Of a stretch of DNA of 64,000 nucleotides, positions 34,461 to 43,725 are shown in pieces. A program made the position numbers and the translations under genes. Source of the stretch: Colwellia psychrerythraea 34H (GTDB taxonomy: Bacteria > Pseudomonadota > Gammaproteobacteria > Enterobacterales > Alteromonadaceae). The stretch is from the NCBI RefSeq assembly GCF_000012325.1, contig NC_003910.7:5309181-5373180 (forward strand), in the 5' to 3' direction. Under the pieces are notes generated by a model that saw only the letters and a list, made by a program, of their open reading frames with translations, had not been told where the DNA came from and ran no database searches. Each line of letters starts with the position of its first letter. Within the stretch, counting starts at the first letter, position 1.

Positions 34461-36027
34461 ATCTCATCTGAAATTGCAAGGTTTTGCAATCGCTGGCTTA
34501 TTTTTATCCGTCAGCGCTTTAGCAGGTGATTGGCAATTTGATCCTAGTTTGGGGCTGACCGAAACATACACCAATAATGTTGAATTGAATCAACTAGATA
34601 AACAATCGAGTTTAGTGAGTCAGTTCATTATTGGCGCGGATGCTAATTATAGTTCGAGAAAATTACAATTCTCATTTGCCGGCACAGAAACGCTTGTTGG
34701 TTATAGTCATAATAGTGAGCTTAATGATGACTACCAGACTTTACGGGCTGATGCCTCATACTCACTTTGGCATGACAAGCTGCAAGTGATTGCCAGCTCA
34801 GCAATAACTAACGTCAGTCAAAATGATATCGGCAATAGTTTAGCTGATTTAGTGAGTGGTGATACCGTTCAGCAACGTAACCATTCTGCTGGTTTACAAT
34901 ATAACACGGCTAATAGCGATTATGCTCTATCCTCCTCCCTCATATACAACTTAGTAGAAACAGAAGATAACATAGGCGAAAGCAATGGTTACACGGCATT
35001 AATCAACAGTGTGAATGGTAATGCTGCTCGCACTATTTTTTGGCAAGTAGATGGCTCATTTAGCAATCGAAAAAATAACGGCTTCACGAGTGAGAATTAC
35101 CGACTTGAAACCAAAATTGGCGCTATAACCCCCTACAAGCTGACCCCTTTTGTTCGTTTCTATAATGAAAGCGTCACTGGTACTGCCGCTGGAAGTAACC
35201 CTGATGCCATTCCCTCCTGGGGACCTGGTTTTCGTTATAAAGCAGCTAAGCATTTAATTATTGATGTCTCGTATAATTACATTAGAGATGACTCACTAGC
35301 GAGTGATGACAGTGACTATATAGCTGCTGATATTGATTGGCAACCATCGGCACGTACATCACTAAAAGCTGGTTACTCTAACCGTTTTTTTGGTGATTCT
35401 TATGAGTTGGATTTTTCTCACCGTACTCGACGTCTAACTAATACTATTTCGTATCATGAAACCGTTGAAGTATTTGATCGAAATAGTTACCGAGAAGTAT
35501 CTGTTGGCGAGATATGGTGCCCAGAAAATGCCACAGATATTAATGCTTGTTTACCCCTTGGTCAGTCGCCAGATGATAACAACGGCTTCGTGAGCATACC
35601 GTTAACTTCATTAGTTTTAGAAGAGAACAATGAGTTTACATTAAACAAGCGATTAGCTTGGCAGTCTCAGTTAGCATTAGCACGTACGACCTTTACCCTT
35701 GACCTATCTAACCGTGATAGAGAAAGCTTAAGTACTGGTATCATTGATAATTACCTTGATGCGCGTTTTAGCATTACTCGCCGAATGAGTGCTAGAAGTG
35801 ATATTATCTTCTCTGTTAACTATAACAAAAATATTTTTGATAAAGATAGGCCTGATGGTCCAAGACAAGAAGATACTTATAAAACACTGTCCAGCACTTA
35901 CAACAGAAGTCTAGCATCATCACTCAATGCTTTTTTAACGCTACAATATCTAGATCGAGAATCAAATTTTGAGCGTTTCACTTACACTGAAGCACGCGCT
36001 TCCATTAATTTAACAAAAGATTTCTAA
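34420..36027 (+). CDS. XrtA-associated outer-membrane beta-barrel (TIGR03016-type)
   Basis: 535 aa from the ATG at 34420, chosen because AAAAGGA lies six bases upstream; the ATG at 34414 is too close to it and those at 34429, 34435 and 34441 are also in frame. The start overlaps the kinase gene by 41 bases. A signal peptide (KLQGFAIAGLFLSVSALAG) is followed by DWQFDPSLGLTETYTNNVEL, the usual beginning of TIGR03016 proteins. The rest is alternating beta strands with aromatic girdles and ends in ASINLTKDF, a terminal Phe as in outer-membrane barrels. It is expected to be the outer-membrane exit or anchor for EPS export. Confidence 0.88.
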   Translation: MAIMDMAMAEKTSKSHLKLQGFAIAGLFLSVSALAGDWQFDPSLGLTETYTNNVELNQLDKQSSLVSQFIIGADANYSSRKLQFSFAGTETLVGYSHNSELNDDYQTLRADASYSLWHDKLQVIASSAITNVSQNDIGNSLADLVSGDTVQQRNHSAGLQYNTANSDYALSSSLIYNLVETEDNIGESNGYTALINSVNGNAARTIFWQVDGSFSNRKNNGFTSENYRLETKIGAITPYKLTPFVRFYNESVTGTAAGSNPDAIPSWGPGFRYKAAKHLIIDVSYNYIRDDSLASDDSDYIAADIDWQPSARTSLKAGYSNRFFGDSYELDFSHRTRRLTNTISYHETVEVFDRNSYREVSVGEIWCPENATDINACLPLGQSPDDNNGFVSIPLTSLVLEENNEFTLNKRLAWQSQLALARTTFTLDLSNRDRESLSTGIIDNYLDARFSITRRMSARSDIIFSVNYNKNIFDKDRPDGPRQEDTYKTLSSTYNRSLASSLNAFLTLQYLDRESNFERFTYTEARASINLTKDF

Positions 36028-36028
36028 C

Positions 36029-37069
36029 ATGTATGAAAGTTACTATGGTTTTAGTGAACGACCTTTTCAGTTAAGCCCTGACCCGCGTTTCTTCTTTGCA
36101 ACCAACCACCATCAACGTGCTTTATCTTACTTACAATATGGCTTAGATCAAGGTGAAGGCTTTATTGTTATTACCGGGCCTATTGGCACAGGGAAAACAA
36201 CGATAGCCCGCAATTTATTAGCTAATATAGCTGATGAAAATATTGTTGCCGCGCAATTAGTTACCACTAAATTAACACCCAATGAATTACTTGATCTCGT
36301 TGCGGCTGAATTTAAAATCACAGTAACAGGTAACAGCAAGGCTGATGTCCTGCAAAGTATAGAAAAATTCTTAATTAATTTGAACAAACAAGGTAAGCGC
36401 GCATTATTATTGGTTGATGAAGCTCAAAACCTACCCGTTGAAACGGTAGAAGAGCTGAGAATGCTTTCAAATTTTCAACTCGATAATAAACCACTTATCC
36501 AAAGTTTTTTATTGGGTCAAGAAGAGTTAAAAGCAATTATATCTGCACCTGATATGGAACAATTTAGACAACGTATTATTGCTTCTGCACACCTAAAACC
36601 ACTGAATGCCGAAGAAGTAAAAAACTATATCAATCATAGATTAGCGCAAGCTAATTGCAATAGAGAAGCCTTGTTTTCAGATGAAGCATTTCAGCTTATT
36701 TTTGAAAAAACGCTAGGCGTACCAAGAAAAATAAATATTTTTGTTGATCGTTTATTATTGTTTGGTTTTTTAGAGGAGTTAAATAATATTGATTGCAATG
36801 CCATCAATGAAGTTGCCAAGGAAATGTCTGTTGAGCTTACCGGCTCTCTGAGTGGAAATGTCCTTGAGAGTGATAACAAACATCAACCATTAGTAATCAA
36901 TTCGACGGAAAATGTTGAAAATATTAAAAATGTCTTACGTGAAGTAGAAGAAATATTAGAAAGCTCAATTCAACAGAAAGTTAAAATGACACGTTATATT
37001 GATAAGCTTTTAAAACAAAAAAATCGTGAATTTGCTGAATTACAGAGTAAAACTGCTGATAGTAAATAA
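36029..37069 (+). CDS. XrtA-associated ATPase (TIGR03015, ExeA-like AAA)
   Basis: 346 aa. Starts YESYYGFSERPFQLSPDPRF, the family signature, then Walker A GPIGTGKTTIARN near 50-62, Walker B ALLLVDEAQNLP near 125-136, and sensor region FLLGQEELKAII near 159. The last ~70 residues are a charged coiled-coil tail (EVEEILESSIQQKVKMTRYI). ExeA-like ATPases of this group accompany exosortase A EPS clusters; the precise role is unknown, perhaps energising assembly. It begins one base after the barrel gene stop and ends the operon at a strong hairpin. Confidence 0.92.
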   Translation: MYESYYGFSERPFQLSPDPRFFFATNHHQRALSYLQYGLDQGEGFIVITGPIGTGKTTIARNLLANIADENIVAAQLVTTKLTPNELLDLVAAEFKITVTGNSKADVLQSIEKFLINLNKQGKRALLLVDEAQNLPVETVEELRMLSNFQLDNKPLIQSFLLGQEELKAIISAPDMEQFRQRIIASAHLKPLNAEEVKNYINHRLAQANCNREALFSDEAFQLIFEKTLGVPRKINIFVDRLLLFGFLEELNNIDCNAINEVAKEMSVELTGSLSGNVLESDNKHQPLVINSTENVENIKNVLREVEEILESSIQQKVKMTRYIDKLLKQKNREFAELQSKTADSK

Positions 37070-37081
37070 CTATCAGCAGTT
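37051..37081. terminator. Hairpin terminator shared by convergent operons
   Basis: Perfect 13-base arms (37051-37063 AACTGCTGATAGT and 37069-37081) around a five-base loop, overlapping the stop codon of the ATPase gene and lying just before the end of prsR on the other strand. On the minus strand TTTT follows the stem; on the + strand the T run is short. Confidence 0.7.
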
Positions 37082-37087
37082 TGGTAG

Positions 37088-38437
37088 TTAAACGTTAATA
37101 GCTATCTGATATTTTTCAATTAAAGAATAAAGCGTCGGTCTGGTAATACCTAATAATTCCGACGTTTTCGACATATTCCCATCCGTAAGTGCATAAGCTT
37201 TTTGAATTGCTATAGTTTCGGCTTGTTCACGCACAACACGTAAATTTAGCGATAATTCATACTCTGCATTTTCTTTATCGAAGAAACCTAAATCAAAAGC
37301 GGTTACTTGGTTACTGGTACTCATAATCACTGACGATTTAACTTTATTCTGTAGCTCTCGAATGTTGCCAGGCCACTTATGGTGTCGTAAGCCATATAAA
37401 GCATCATCCGCAAATGATTTAGCACTGCTTTTATATTCAGTGGCGTATTGCTGTAAAAAGAAATTAGCTAAGATAAGTACATCTTCATCACGATCACGTA
37501 ATGGTGGTATATTTAAAGTAATCTCGGTAATACGATAAAAAAGATCTTCACGGAACGTTTTCTCTGAAACCATCACTTCAAGATTTTGGTTTGTCGCACA
37601 TATTACCCGCACATCAACCGGAATCTCTTTTCGTCCACCTAAGCGCTCTATTATTTTTTCTTGTAAAAAACGTAATAATTTAGCTTGCAATTGATAAGGC
37701 ATATCACCTATTTCATCTAAAAATAAGGTCCCGCCTTGGGCACATTCTATTTTTCCTAACGTCGTTTTATGCGCGCCAGTAAAAGCACCTTTTTCAAAGC
37801 CAAATAACTCACTTTCTAATAAATTTTCAGGAATAGAGGCACAATTAATAGCAACAAAAGGTTTATCACTCCGATCACTCACTTTATGAATGGCTTTAGC
37901 TGTAACTTCTTTACCAGTACCACTTTCACCAAGAAGCAGCGCTGTAATCTCAGTAGGAGCGATACGTTGCACCATAAGGCGTAATCTATCAATACTCTCA
38001 CTACTACCGATAATGCCAGTATCACAGCCTACAATAGACTTCATACTACGGTTATCTGTTTCTATCGTTGCTAAACTAAAAGCACGAGAAACTATGACAT
38101 TAATAACATCCGCATCAACAGGTTTTTGATAAAAATCATAAGCGCCCATTTCGATGGCTTTTAGCGCATTCGTTCTGTCATCGTTACCCGTAATAACAAT
38201 CACTTTAGTATGGGGGGAAATTTCTAATATTTGTTTTAATGCCGCTAAACCTTCGCTAGCATTAGCCGCATCTGGCGGCAAACCTAAGTCTAGTGTAACC
38301 ACTTTAGGCTCATAACGTCTCACTGCAGCAATAGCACTTTCACGGGTACCAGCGAGCACTACCTCGTAGTCAGCTAAACTCCATTTAAGTTGTTTTTGTA
38401 TACCTAAATCATCATCAACAATTAATAATTTTTCCAT
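37088..38437 (-). CDS. prsR: PEP-CTERM-box response regulator transcription factor PrsR
   Basis: 449 aa, sigma-54-dependent activator. Receiver domain 1-~125 with phosphoacceptor Asp50 (VVTLDLGLPPD) and Lys105 in YQKPVDAD. AAA+ domain: Walker A GESGTGKE at 170-177, GAFTGA loop at 217-222 for sigma-54 contact, Walker B GGTLFLDEIGDMP near 236. A Fis-type helix-turn-helix closes it (GNMSKTSELLGITRPTLYSL). The ALKQILEISPHTKVIVITGN and insert style match TIGR02915. It should activate sigma-54 promoters of EPS or PEP-CTERM genes when phosphorylated by the kinase encoded upstream. I found no convincing -24/-12 element in the locus. Confidence 0.93.
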   Translation of the reverse strand: MEKLLIVDDDLGIQKQLKWSLADYEVVLAGTRESAIAAVRRYEPKVVTLDLGLPPDAANASEGLAALKQILEISPHTKVIVITGNDDRTNALKAIEMGAYDFYQKPVDADVINVIVSRAFSLATIETDNRSMKSIVGCDTGIIGSSESIDRLRLMVQRIAPTEITALLLGESGTGKEVTAKAIHKVSDRSDKPFVAINCASIPENLLESELFGFEKGAFTGAHKTTLGKIECAQGGTLFLDEIGDMPYQLQAKLLRFLQEKIIERLGGRKEIPVDVRVICATNQNLEVMVSEKTFREDLFYRITEITLNIPPLRDRDEDVLILANFFLQQYATEYKSSAKSFADDALYGLRHHKWPGNIRELQNKVKSSVIMSTSNQVTAFDLGFFDKENAEYELSLNLRVVREQAETIAIQKAYALTDGNMSKTSELLGITRPTLYSLIEKYQIAINV

Positions 38438-38469
38438 AACAATGTCATATCCTTTATTTTTATTCTTTT

Positions 38470-40503
38470 CTAATCATTGCTACTACAAGGAATAACAAGC
38501 GTAAAAATACTACCTTCATTCTCAAAACTAGCGACTTGCATAGTACCACCAATACTTTCAACAAACTGTTTAGCTTCATAAACGCCAATCCCCATGCCAG
38601 CATTTCCTTTGGTGGTATCAAAGGGTTTGAATAAACGATTTCTAATAAAATAAACTGACATACCGCAACCATTATCAACAATAGAAATGTGTAAATTGTT
38701 GCATATCCTTTCTGCGCTTATTTTAACCCAGCCACTTTCATTTGTCGCTTCTTGTGCGTTTTGTAATAGATGATTTAATACTGAAGAAAACGTTTCTTCA
38801 TCAATTGAAATCATATTATCAATAGCGAGTTGTGCGCTAATATGTGGTAACTGCACATTACGCTGTTCAATCACCGTCTCGATCAGCGCTTGTACGTCTA
38901 TAGTCTTTTTTGTTGACTCTACCACTTGTTTATTGCGTAACTGTGTTAATACTTTATCAAGTCGCCCCGTTGCTGATTCTATGGTTTCAAAAACATCATC
39001 AATAAAAGCCGGATTATCTCTGTGGCGTTTGGCATTACTATTAACTAACGCCAATTGTGCTTGAATATTTTTTAAATCATGAACTAAAAAAGCTGACATG
39101 CGATTAAAAGCATCAAACTGCTTAGATTCAGCCAAACTCTCATTGGCTTCATTAAGTGACAAGTAGTTACTGAGCTGCTTAGAGAGAGAAAAAAGTAAGT
39201 CCCTGTCTTCCCAGTTTAATTCCCCTTGCTCTTCAGGCAGTGCTAACAAGAAAAAACCGTAAACTACTTTATTCATAAAAATAGGAATAATCATATCAAT
39301 ATTTTTTTGCTCGCACGCTCGAGCATCTAACACTAAACCAGGATAACTATCCTCAACCATTGCCAACTCTCTGACATCAATAATCCAGCCGTTTTGTTGA
39401 CAGAATTGATCGACAGCAATTAAAAAATGTAAATCACTTTGTTCTAGCTCAAAATTTTGCTGATAAATAGCCTGATAATGATTCTTTGTGACTTTTTTAA
39501 TTAATGCACCTTGATGGATGTTCAACGATGAACACATAATGTGAGTTGCAGTGTGATAACAATCATCATTTTCACCGATTTCGAGCTGTTCAATGGATTT
39601 GAGCCATTCAACTCGATAATCATACTTATTAGCGAAAAAGTGTTTAGTGATGAACACCTTAACTTCTCTACGTAACCTCTCGGCTATTAATAAGGCTGCT
39701 AACACACTGCCACCTAAAATAATAAACGCAATACTTATAACGTCGCCCCAAGCTCCACCAAAGTAATTAATTACGTAACCGGCTATAGCCAATAAAAGTA
39801 GGTATAAACCCGAAATAAGTAACATTGAGCTATAAAAGACCACTTCACGGGAAACAAAAACATCGACAGACCAGTCTTTAATACGCCGAGTACTTACCAA
39901 TATTAAGGGCATACCTATGGCCGCAATAAAACCACGCGCATACCAGTAAGAAAAGTCTAATTGGTTAACCATAGCCGCCTGCGCAAACAGCACAAAATCA
40001 AAAACAGTTGCCATGCCCAAGGCTATAATTAAAGACCAAATGGCCCATTTAACTTTAACATCGGCATTTCGATATAGCTGTTCAAGTAAAACGAGTAACC
40101 ATAAGTTAAGTAATAAAAACAATGAAAATAGATATTTCACACTATCAGGCATAAATAGCGCAGCTCCCCAACAAAGCACAGATAAGCCACTGAATATTTT
40201 CAGATATTGCTTAACTTTAGGGTGAGAAATTAGTGCTTTAACCGACGTGATATTTGCTTGAGTACAAATAATCAATAAGGACCAAACAGCAACTTTAAAC
40301 GTTTCTATTGCCATGACGATAAGCAATGAAAAACCTTGTTTAGGTTGTAGTGCTGCGCTAAGAGAGGAAGAAAAAACTAATAATGCCGCTAACAGCATTA
40401 AGCCACCGGCTAAGGTTTTATTACGAGCAGCTAAAAGTAATAAAATAAAAACCGCATAAGCACAGGCTGCTAAAAAATAACCTGAGGTGCCAATTACTTC
40501 CAT
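38470..40503 (-). CDS. prsK: PEP-CTERM system histidine kinase PrsK
   Basis: 677 aa. About eight hydrophobic helices fill residues 1-~280, followed by a GAF-like sensor region (~310-450) and a HisKA/HATPase core. Phosphoacceptor His is in FLVHDLKNIQAQLAL near 473; N box HLLQNAQEATNESG near 577; G boxes VDNGCGMS near 605 and GNAGMGIGVYEAKQFV near 630. Architecture and length fit TIGR02916. It lies 32 bases upstream of prsR and is co-transcribed with it. The HDLKN form of the H box is typical of this family. Inner-membrane sensor; signal unknown. Confidence 0.93.
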   Translation of the reverse strand: MEVIGTSGYFLAACAYAVFILLLLAARNKTLAGGLMLLAALLVFSSSLSAALQPKQGFSLLIVMAIETFKVAVWSLLIICTQANITSVKALISHPKVKQYLKIFSGLSVLCWGAALFMPDSVKYLFSLFLLLNLWLLVLLEQLYRNADVKVKWAIWSLIIALGMATVFDFVLFAQAAMVNQLDFSYWYARGFIAAIGMPLILVSTRRIKDWSVDVFVSREVVFYSSMLLISGLYLLLLAIAGYVINYFGGAWGDVISIAFIILGGSVLAALLIAERLRREVKVFITKHFFANKYDYRVEWLKSIEQLEIGENDDCYHTATHIMCSSLNIHQGALIKKVTKNHYQAIYQQNFELEQSDLHFLIAVDQFCQQNGWIIDVRELAMVEDSYPGLVLDARACEQKNIDMIIPIFMNKVVYGFFLLALPEEQGELNWEDRDLLFSLSKQLSNYLSLNEANESLAESKQFDAFNRMSAFLVHDLKNIQAQLALVNSNAKRHRDNPAFIDDVFETIESATGRLDKVLTQLRNKQVVESTKKTIDVQALIETVIEQRNVQLPHISAQLAIDNMISIDEETFSSVLNHLLQNAQEATNESGWVKISAERICNNLHISIVDNGCGMSVYFIRNRLFKPFDTTKGNAGMGIGVYEAKQFVESIGGTMQVASFENEGSIFTLVIPCSSND

Positions 40504-40623
40504 TTATCTAAATCCTAAAATGTTGGTATTACTATGGTGACATCTTTGTTGGAACAGAAATTATTATATAGTAATTCATCATGATGTCTTAGTTTTATTG
40601 GCCTAATTTAGCCATGAAATAGC

Positions 40624-43600
40624 CTAGTCAGCTCTATTTTCGGACGCTCGCTCTGTAAAGAGTTCAGTTAAAATAGGTACCAATAAAAAGCTTGAAATAG
40701 CTGACACACATAAACCAGAAATAAGTACCACACCGAGTGGTTGCCATAAACTGCCACCATATAATGTTAATGGAATTAAACCGCCTATGGTCGTTAGTGT
40801 GGTTAACAATATTGGCGTAAAACGAACAGCACTAGCCTTTAATACTGCCGAATGCTTGTCTAAGCCTAAACGCAAATTAACGTTGGTACTATCAATCAAA
40901 ATAATGGCATTGTTGACAACAATACCAAACAGACTAATCAAACCTACAAAAGCCATCATAGAAAAAGATAACCCTGTTAAATACAAGCCTATGATAGAGC
41001 CTGCCATGGCAAAAGGGATTGAACTAAAAATAATCATTGGCTGTAAAATAGATTTAAACTGCAACACTAATACTGCAAATATTCCCATCGCCGTAATCAA
41101 CATAACTTGTGTTAAACCTGCAAAAGTCTTCTGTCTAGATTCTTCTTCTCCACCTAAAGTAAAATGCATACCTGCAGGTAGATCATACTGTTCAAGATAA
41201 TTGACCAATTGTTTAGTGATTTCGCCAACTGAATAACCGGTTTCAACATCGGCAGATACTTTAGCCATACGTAACTTCTGATAATGAAAAAAGTCACTGT
41301 CACCCTTTTTTAACTCCATAGTGGCGAGTTGCTCAAGGGGAATTGAAACCCTTTGATTATTGCTAATTTCAATGGCTGACAAACTATCAATACTAGGATT
41401 TTTTTGACGAATCATTATAGGGTAATCTTCGCCGTTAACGTCATTAAACTGGCCAACAGTCGTACCTGATAAGATGGTACTAATGGTTTTATCTAATCGT
41501 TCAACACTCACACCACTTAATGCTGCCTGCTGGTAGTCAATCGTTAGCGCCAACTCAGTGTTTGCCATGCCAATAGGGTTATCAATATTTACAATACCTG
41601 ATAACTGTCGCATTTTAGCCGAAAGATCATTGGCAACGTGCTCTAAGTCAGTTAAGGATTCGCTTAACAACCGAATAGCAATAACCTGATCGGTCACCGG
41701 ACCTTGAGTAAACTCTTTAACAGTGATTTCCGCCTGCTGCCAATTTTTAAAATCATCACGTAAACGTTTTACTAACGTGGTGACTTCATCAGCCTGATAA
41801 TCCTTTAATACCAATAACGCTTGGCCAAAACGAATCATGCCGCGTTTTGGGACCTCATTATAATAAATACGTGGATTTGAATTACCAATATTTAGCGCTA
41901 CTTTATCAACTAAATCATACTGCTTAACATGCAGTCGAACTTGCTGTAGCACTTTATCTGTATATGCCAGAGATGAGTTAGCAGGAGTAGTAACATTAAT
42001 TAATAACATAGGTTTTTCTGCTTTTGGAAATAAGCTTACACCTACTTGCCCAAATAAAGAAAACATAGCTACTAACATCAGTAAACTCACAACAATAACG
42101 GCAGCTTTATTACGCATTAAAATCGTTAACGTATTGGTATAGCTCTTTTCAGCAAATTTATTGGCGTAGTGTTGCAGGGTCTTAATTTTAATCTTTTTAG
42201 GTTTATCGTCTTTTTCAATAACAACAAGTAATTTACTGGCTAAAAGTGGTGTTAACGTTAATGCCACTAATAACGAAGCAAATAATACTAACACTACAGT
42301 TACGGGCATTGAGCGAATAAAGTCGCCGGTATTACTTTGAATCATCAGCATTGGTAAAAAGGCTAACATCGTCGTGATAGTGCCACTAGCAATAGCCCAA
42401 GCGACTTTACTGGTGCCTGATGCTGCAGCAGTCCTTATATCTTTACCAAGCTTACTTTCTCTATGAACACTCTCAGTTACCACAATAGCGTTATCAACTA
42501 ACAAACCCAGCGCAATAATTAAACCAACAATCGACATTTGCTGTAAGCCATAGCCACTAAAATCAAGCCAACCAATAGCCATCAAGAATGAAATCGGAAT
42601 AGCGAGGATCACCACTAAGGCTTCTCTGATGCCCAAAAATAGTAAAGCCATTAAACCTACTATAACTAGGCCTTGCGTTAAATTATCAAAAAATCCATTA
42701 ACACGCACATTAACACTGTCCGCTTGTTGAAATAATTTTTCCAGCTTAATACCACGAGGTAAACTATTTTTAAACTGCTCAACTTCTTGATTTATTTGCT
42801 CAGTTAAGACAAATATATTAGTTTTTTCACGTTGCTCCACCGTAATAAATATCGCTGGTATATCATCAAAATAAGCTAAATAACTTGGCTCAGCATCAGT
42901 AAAAGTAACGCCCGCAATATCTTTTACTTTTAATACACCATTCGCACTGACCATATTGTTATCGCTAATAACAGTATTTTCTATATCCACTAATTGAGTG
43001 AAGTTACCACTGGCTTTAACATTAAAACGTCGTGTGCTGGCATCTACAAATCCAGGCGTGATATTTAATGCTCGTCCTTGAAGCACTTGGGTAATATCAG
43101 TAAGCGCTAAGTCATAATATTTTAATAAGGGTAAATTAATATCTATCGCAACAATTTGCCGCGGATATCCCCAAATACTTGCCTTACGTACACTGGCTAT
43201 TGTTTCTAGTCGTTTTTCCAATAACTTGGCATGCAATTCCATCGTTTTATAGTTGGTAGGCTCAGACCACAAAGCCAACTGCATTATAGCAACACTGCTA
43301 GGTGTTGCTTTTAATACCAACAACTCTGCGATACCTGCAGGTAAGCTAGGTCTTACGGTAGATACCGCCTGTTTTACTTTATTAAACGCAGTTTCACCGT
43401 CCGTGCCATAAAGAAAGTCTATGGTAATCCTTACCGCACCATTATGGATTTTTGCTTCTATCTTTTTAATATTTTCAATATCAGCAATTTCTTTTTCAAG
43501 TGGGTCAACCACTAAAGTTTCAATATCACTGGGCGAAGCGCCAGGATAAACCACTTCAATTAAGGTGACAGGTAAATCAAACTGAGGGTCTTCTGAGCGA

Positions 43601-43698
43601 GGCATATTCAAATAGGACACTACACCCACTAAAACCAACAATAAAAATATTGTTAAGGTGAATTGTGCATTATCTATCGCTAATCTAGGGAGTTTCAT
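40624..43698 (-). CDS. RND-family efflux permease (HAE1-like)
   Basis: 1024 aa, full length for AcrB-type permeases. Twelve helices in two sets of six and two large periplasmic loops are evident. LPRLAIDNAQFTLTIFLLLV starts the first helix, MPRSEDPQFDLPVTLIEVVY follows, and IVGLIIALGLLVDNAIVVTE near 395-414 carries the helix-4 Asp pair region used in proton relay. The second half repeats the fold with GLISLFGIVVNNAIILIDST. It should export small molecules through the periplasmic adaptor encoded just upstream. No outer-membrane channel gene is adjacent, so it must share a TolC-like protein. Separate from the EPS genes. Confidence 0.93.
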   Translation of the reverse strand: MKLPRLAIDNAQFTLTIFLLLVLVGVVSYLNMPRSEDPQFDLPVTLIEVVYPGASPSDIETLVVDPLEKEIADIENIKKIEAKIHNGAVRITIDFLYGTDGETAFNKVKQAVSTVRPSLPAGIAELLVLKATPSSVAIMQLALWSEPTNYKTMELHAKLLEKRLETIASVRKASIWGYPRQIVAIDINLPLLKYYDLALTDITQVLQGRALNITPGFVDASTRRFNVKASGNFTQLVDIENTVISDNNMVSANGVLKVKDIAGVTFTDAEPSYLAYFDDIPAIFITVEQREKTNIFVLTEQINQEVEQFKNSLPRGIKLEKLFQQADSVNVRVNGFFDNLTQGLVIVGLMALLFLGIREALVVILAIPISFLMAIGWLDFSGYGLQQMSIVGLIIALGLLVDNAIVVTESVHRESKLGKDIRTAAASGTSKVAWAIASGTITTMLAFLPMLMIQSNTGDFIRSMPVTVVLVLFASLLVALTLTPLLASKLLVVIEKDDKPKKIKIKTLQHYANKFAEKSYTNTLTILMRNKAAVIVVSLLMLVAMFSLFGQVGVSLFPKAEKPMLLINVTTPANSSLAYTDKVLQQVRLHVKQYDLVDKVALNIGNSNPRIYYNEVPKRGMIRFGQALLVLKDYQADEVTTLVKRLRDDFKNWQQAEITVKEFTQGPVTDQVIAIRLLSESLTDLEHVANDLSAKMRQLSGIVNIDNPIGMANTELALTIDYQQAALSGVSVERLDKTISTILSGTTVGQFNDVNGEDYPIMIRQKNPSIDSLSAIEISNNQRVSIPLEQLATMELKKGDSDFFHYQKLRMAKVSADVETGYSVGEITKQLVNYLEQYDLPAGMHFTLGGEEESRQKTFAGLTQVMLITAMGIFAVLVLQFKSILQPMIIFSSIPFAMAGSIIGLYLTGLSFSMMAFVGLISLFGIVVNNAIILIDSTNVNLRLGLDKHSAVLKASAVRFTPILLTTLTTIGGLIPLTLYGGSLWQPLGVVLISGLCVSAISSFLLVPILTELFTERASENRAD

Positions 43699-43725
43699 TG
43701 CTTATTTCTCTTTACTGAGCTTCAT

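Noticed and set aside
40787..41200. 137-codon open frame on the + strand inside the RND pump gene
   Set aside because: Antisense to a conserved 1024-residue gene, basic low-complexity content and no ribosome site; a by-product of the codon use on the other strand.
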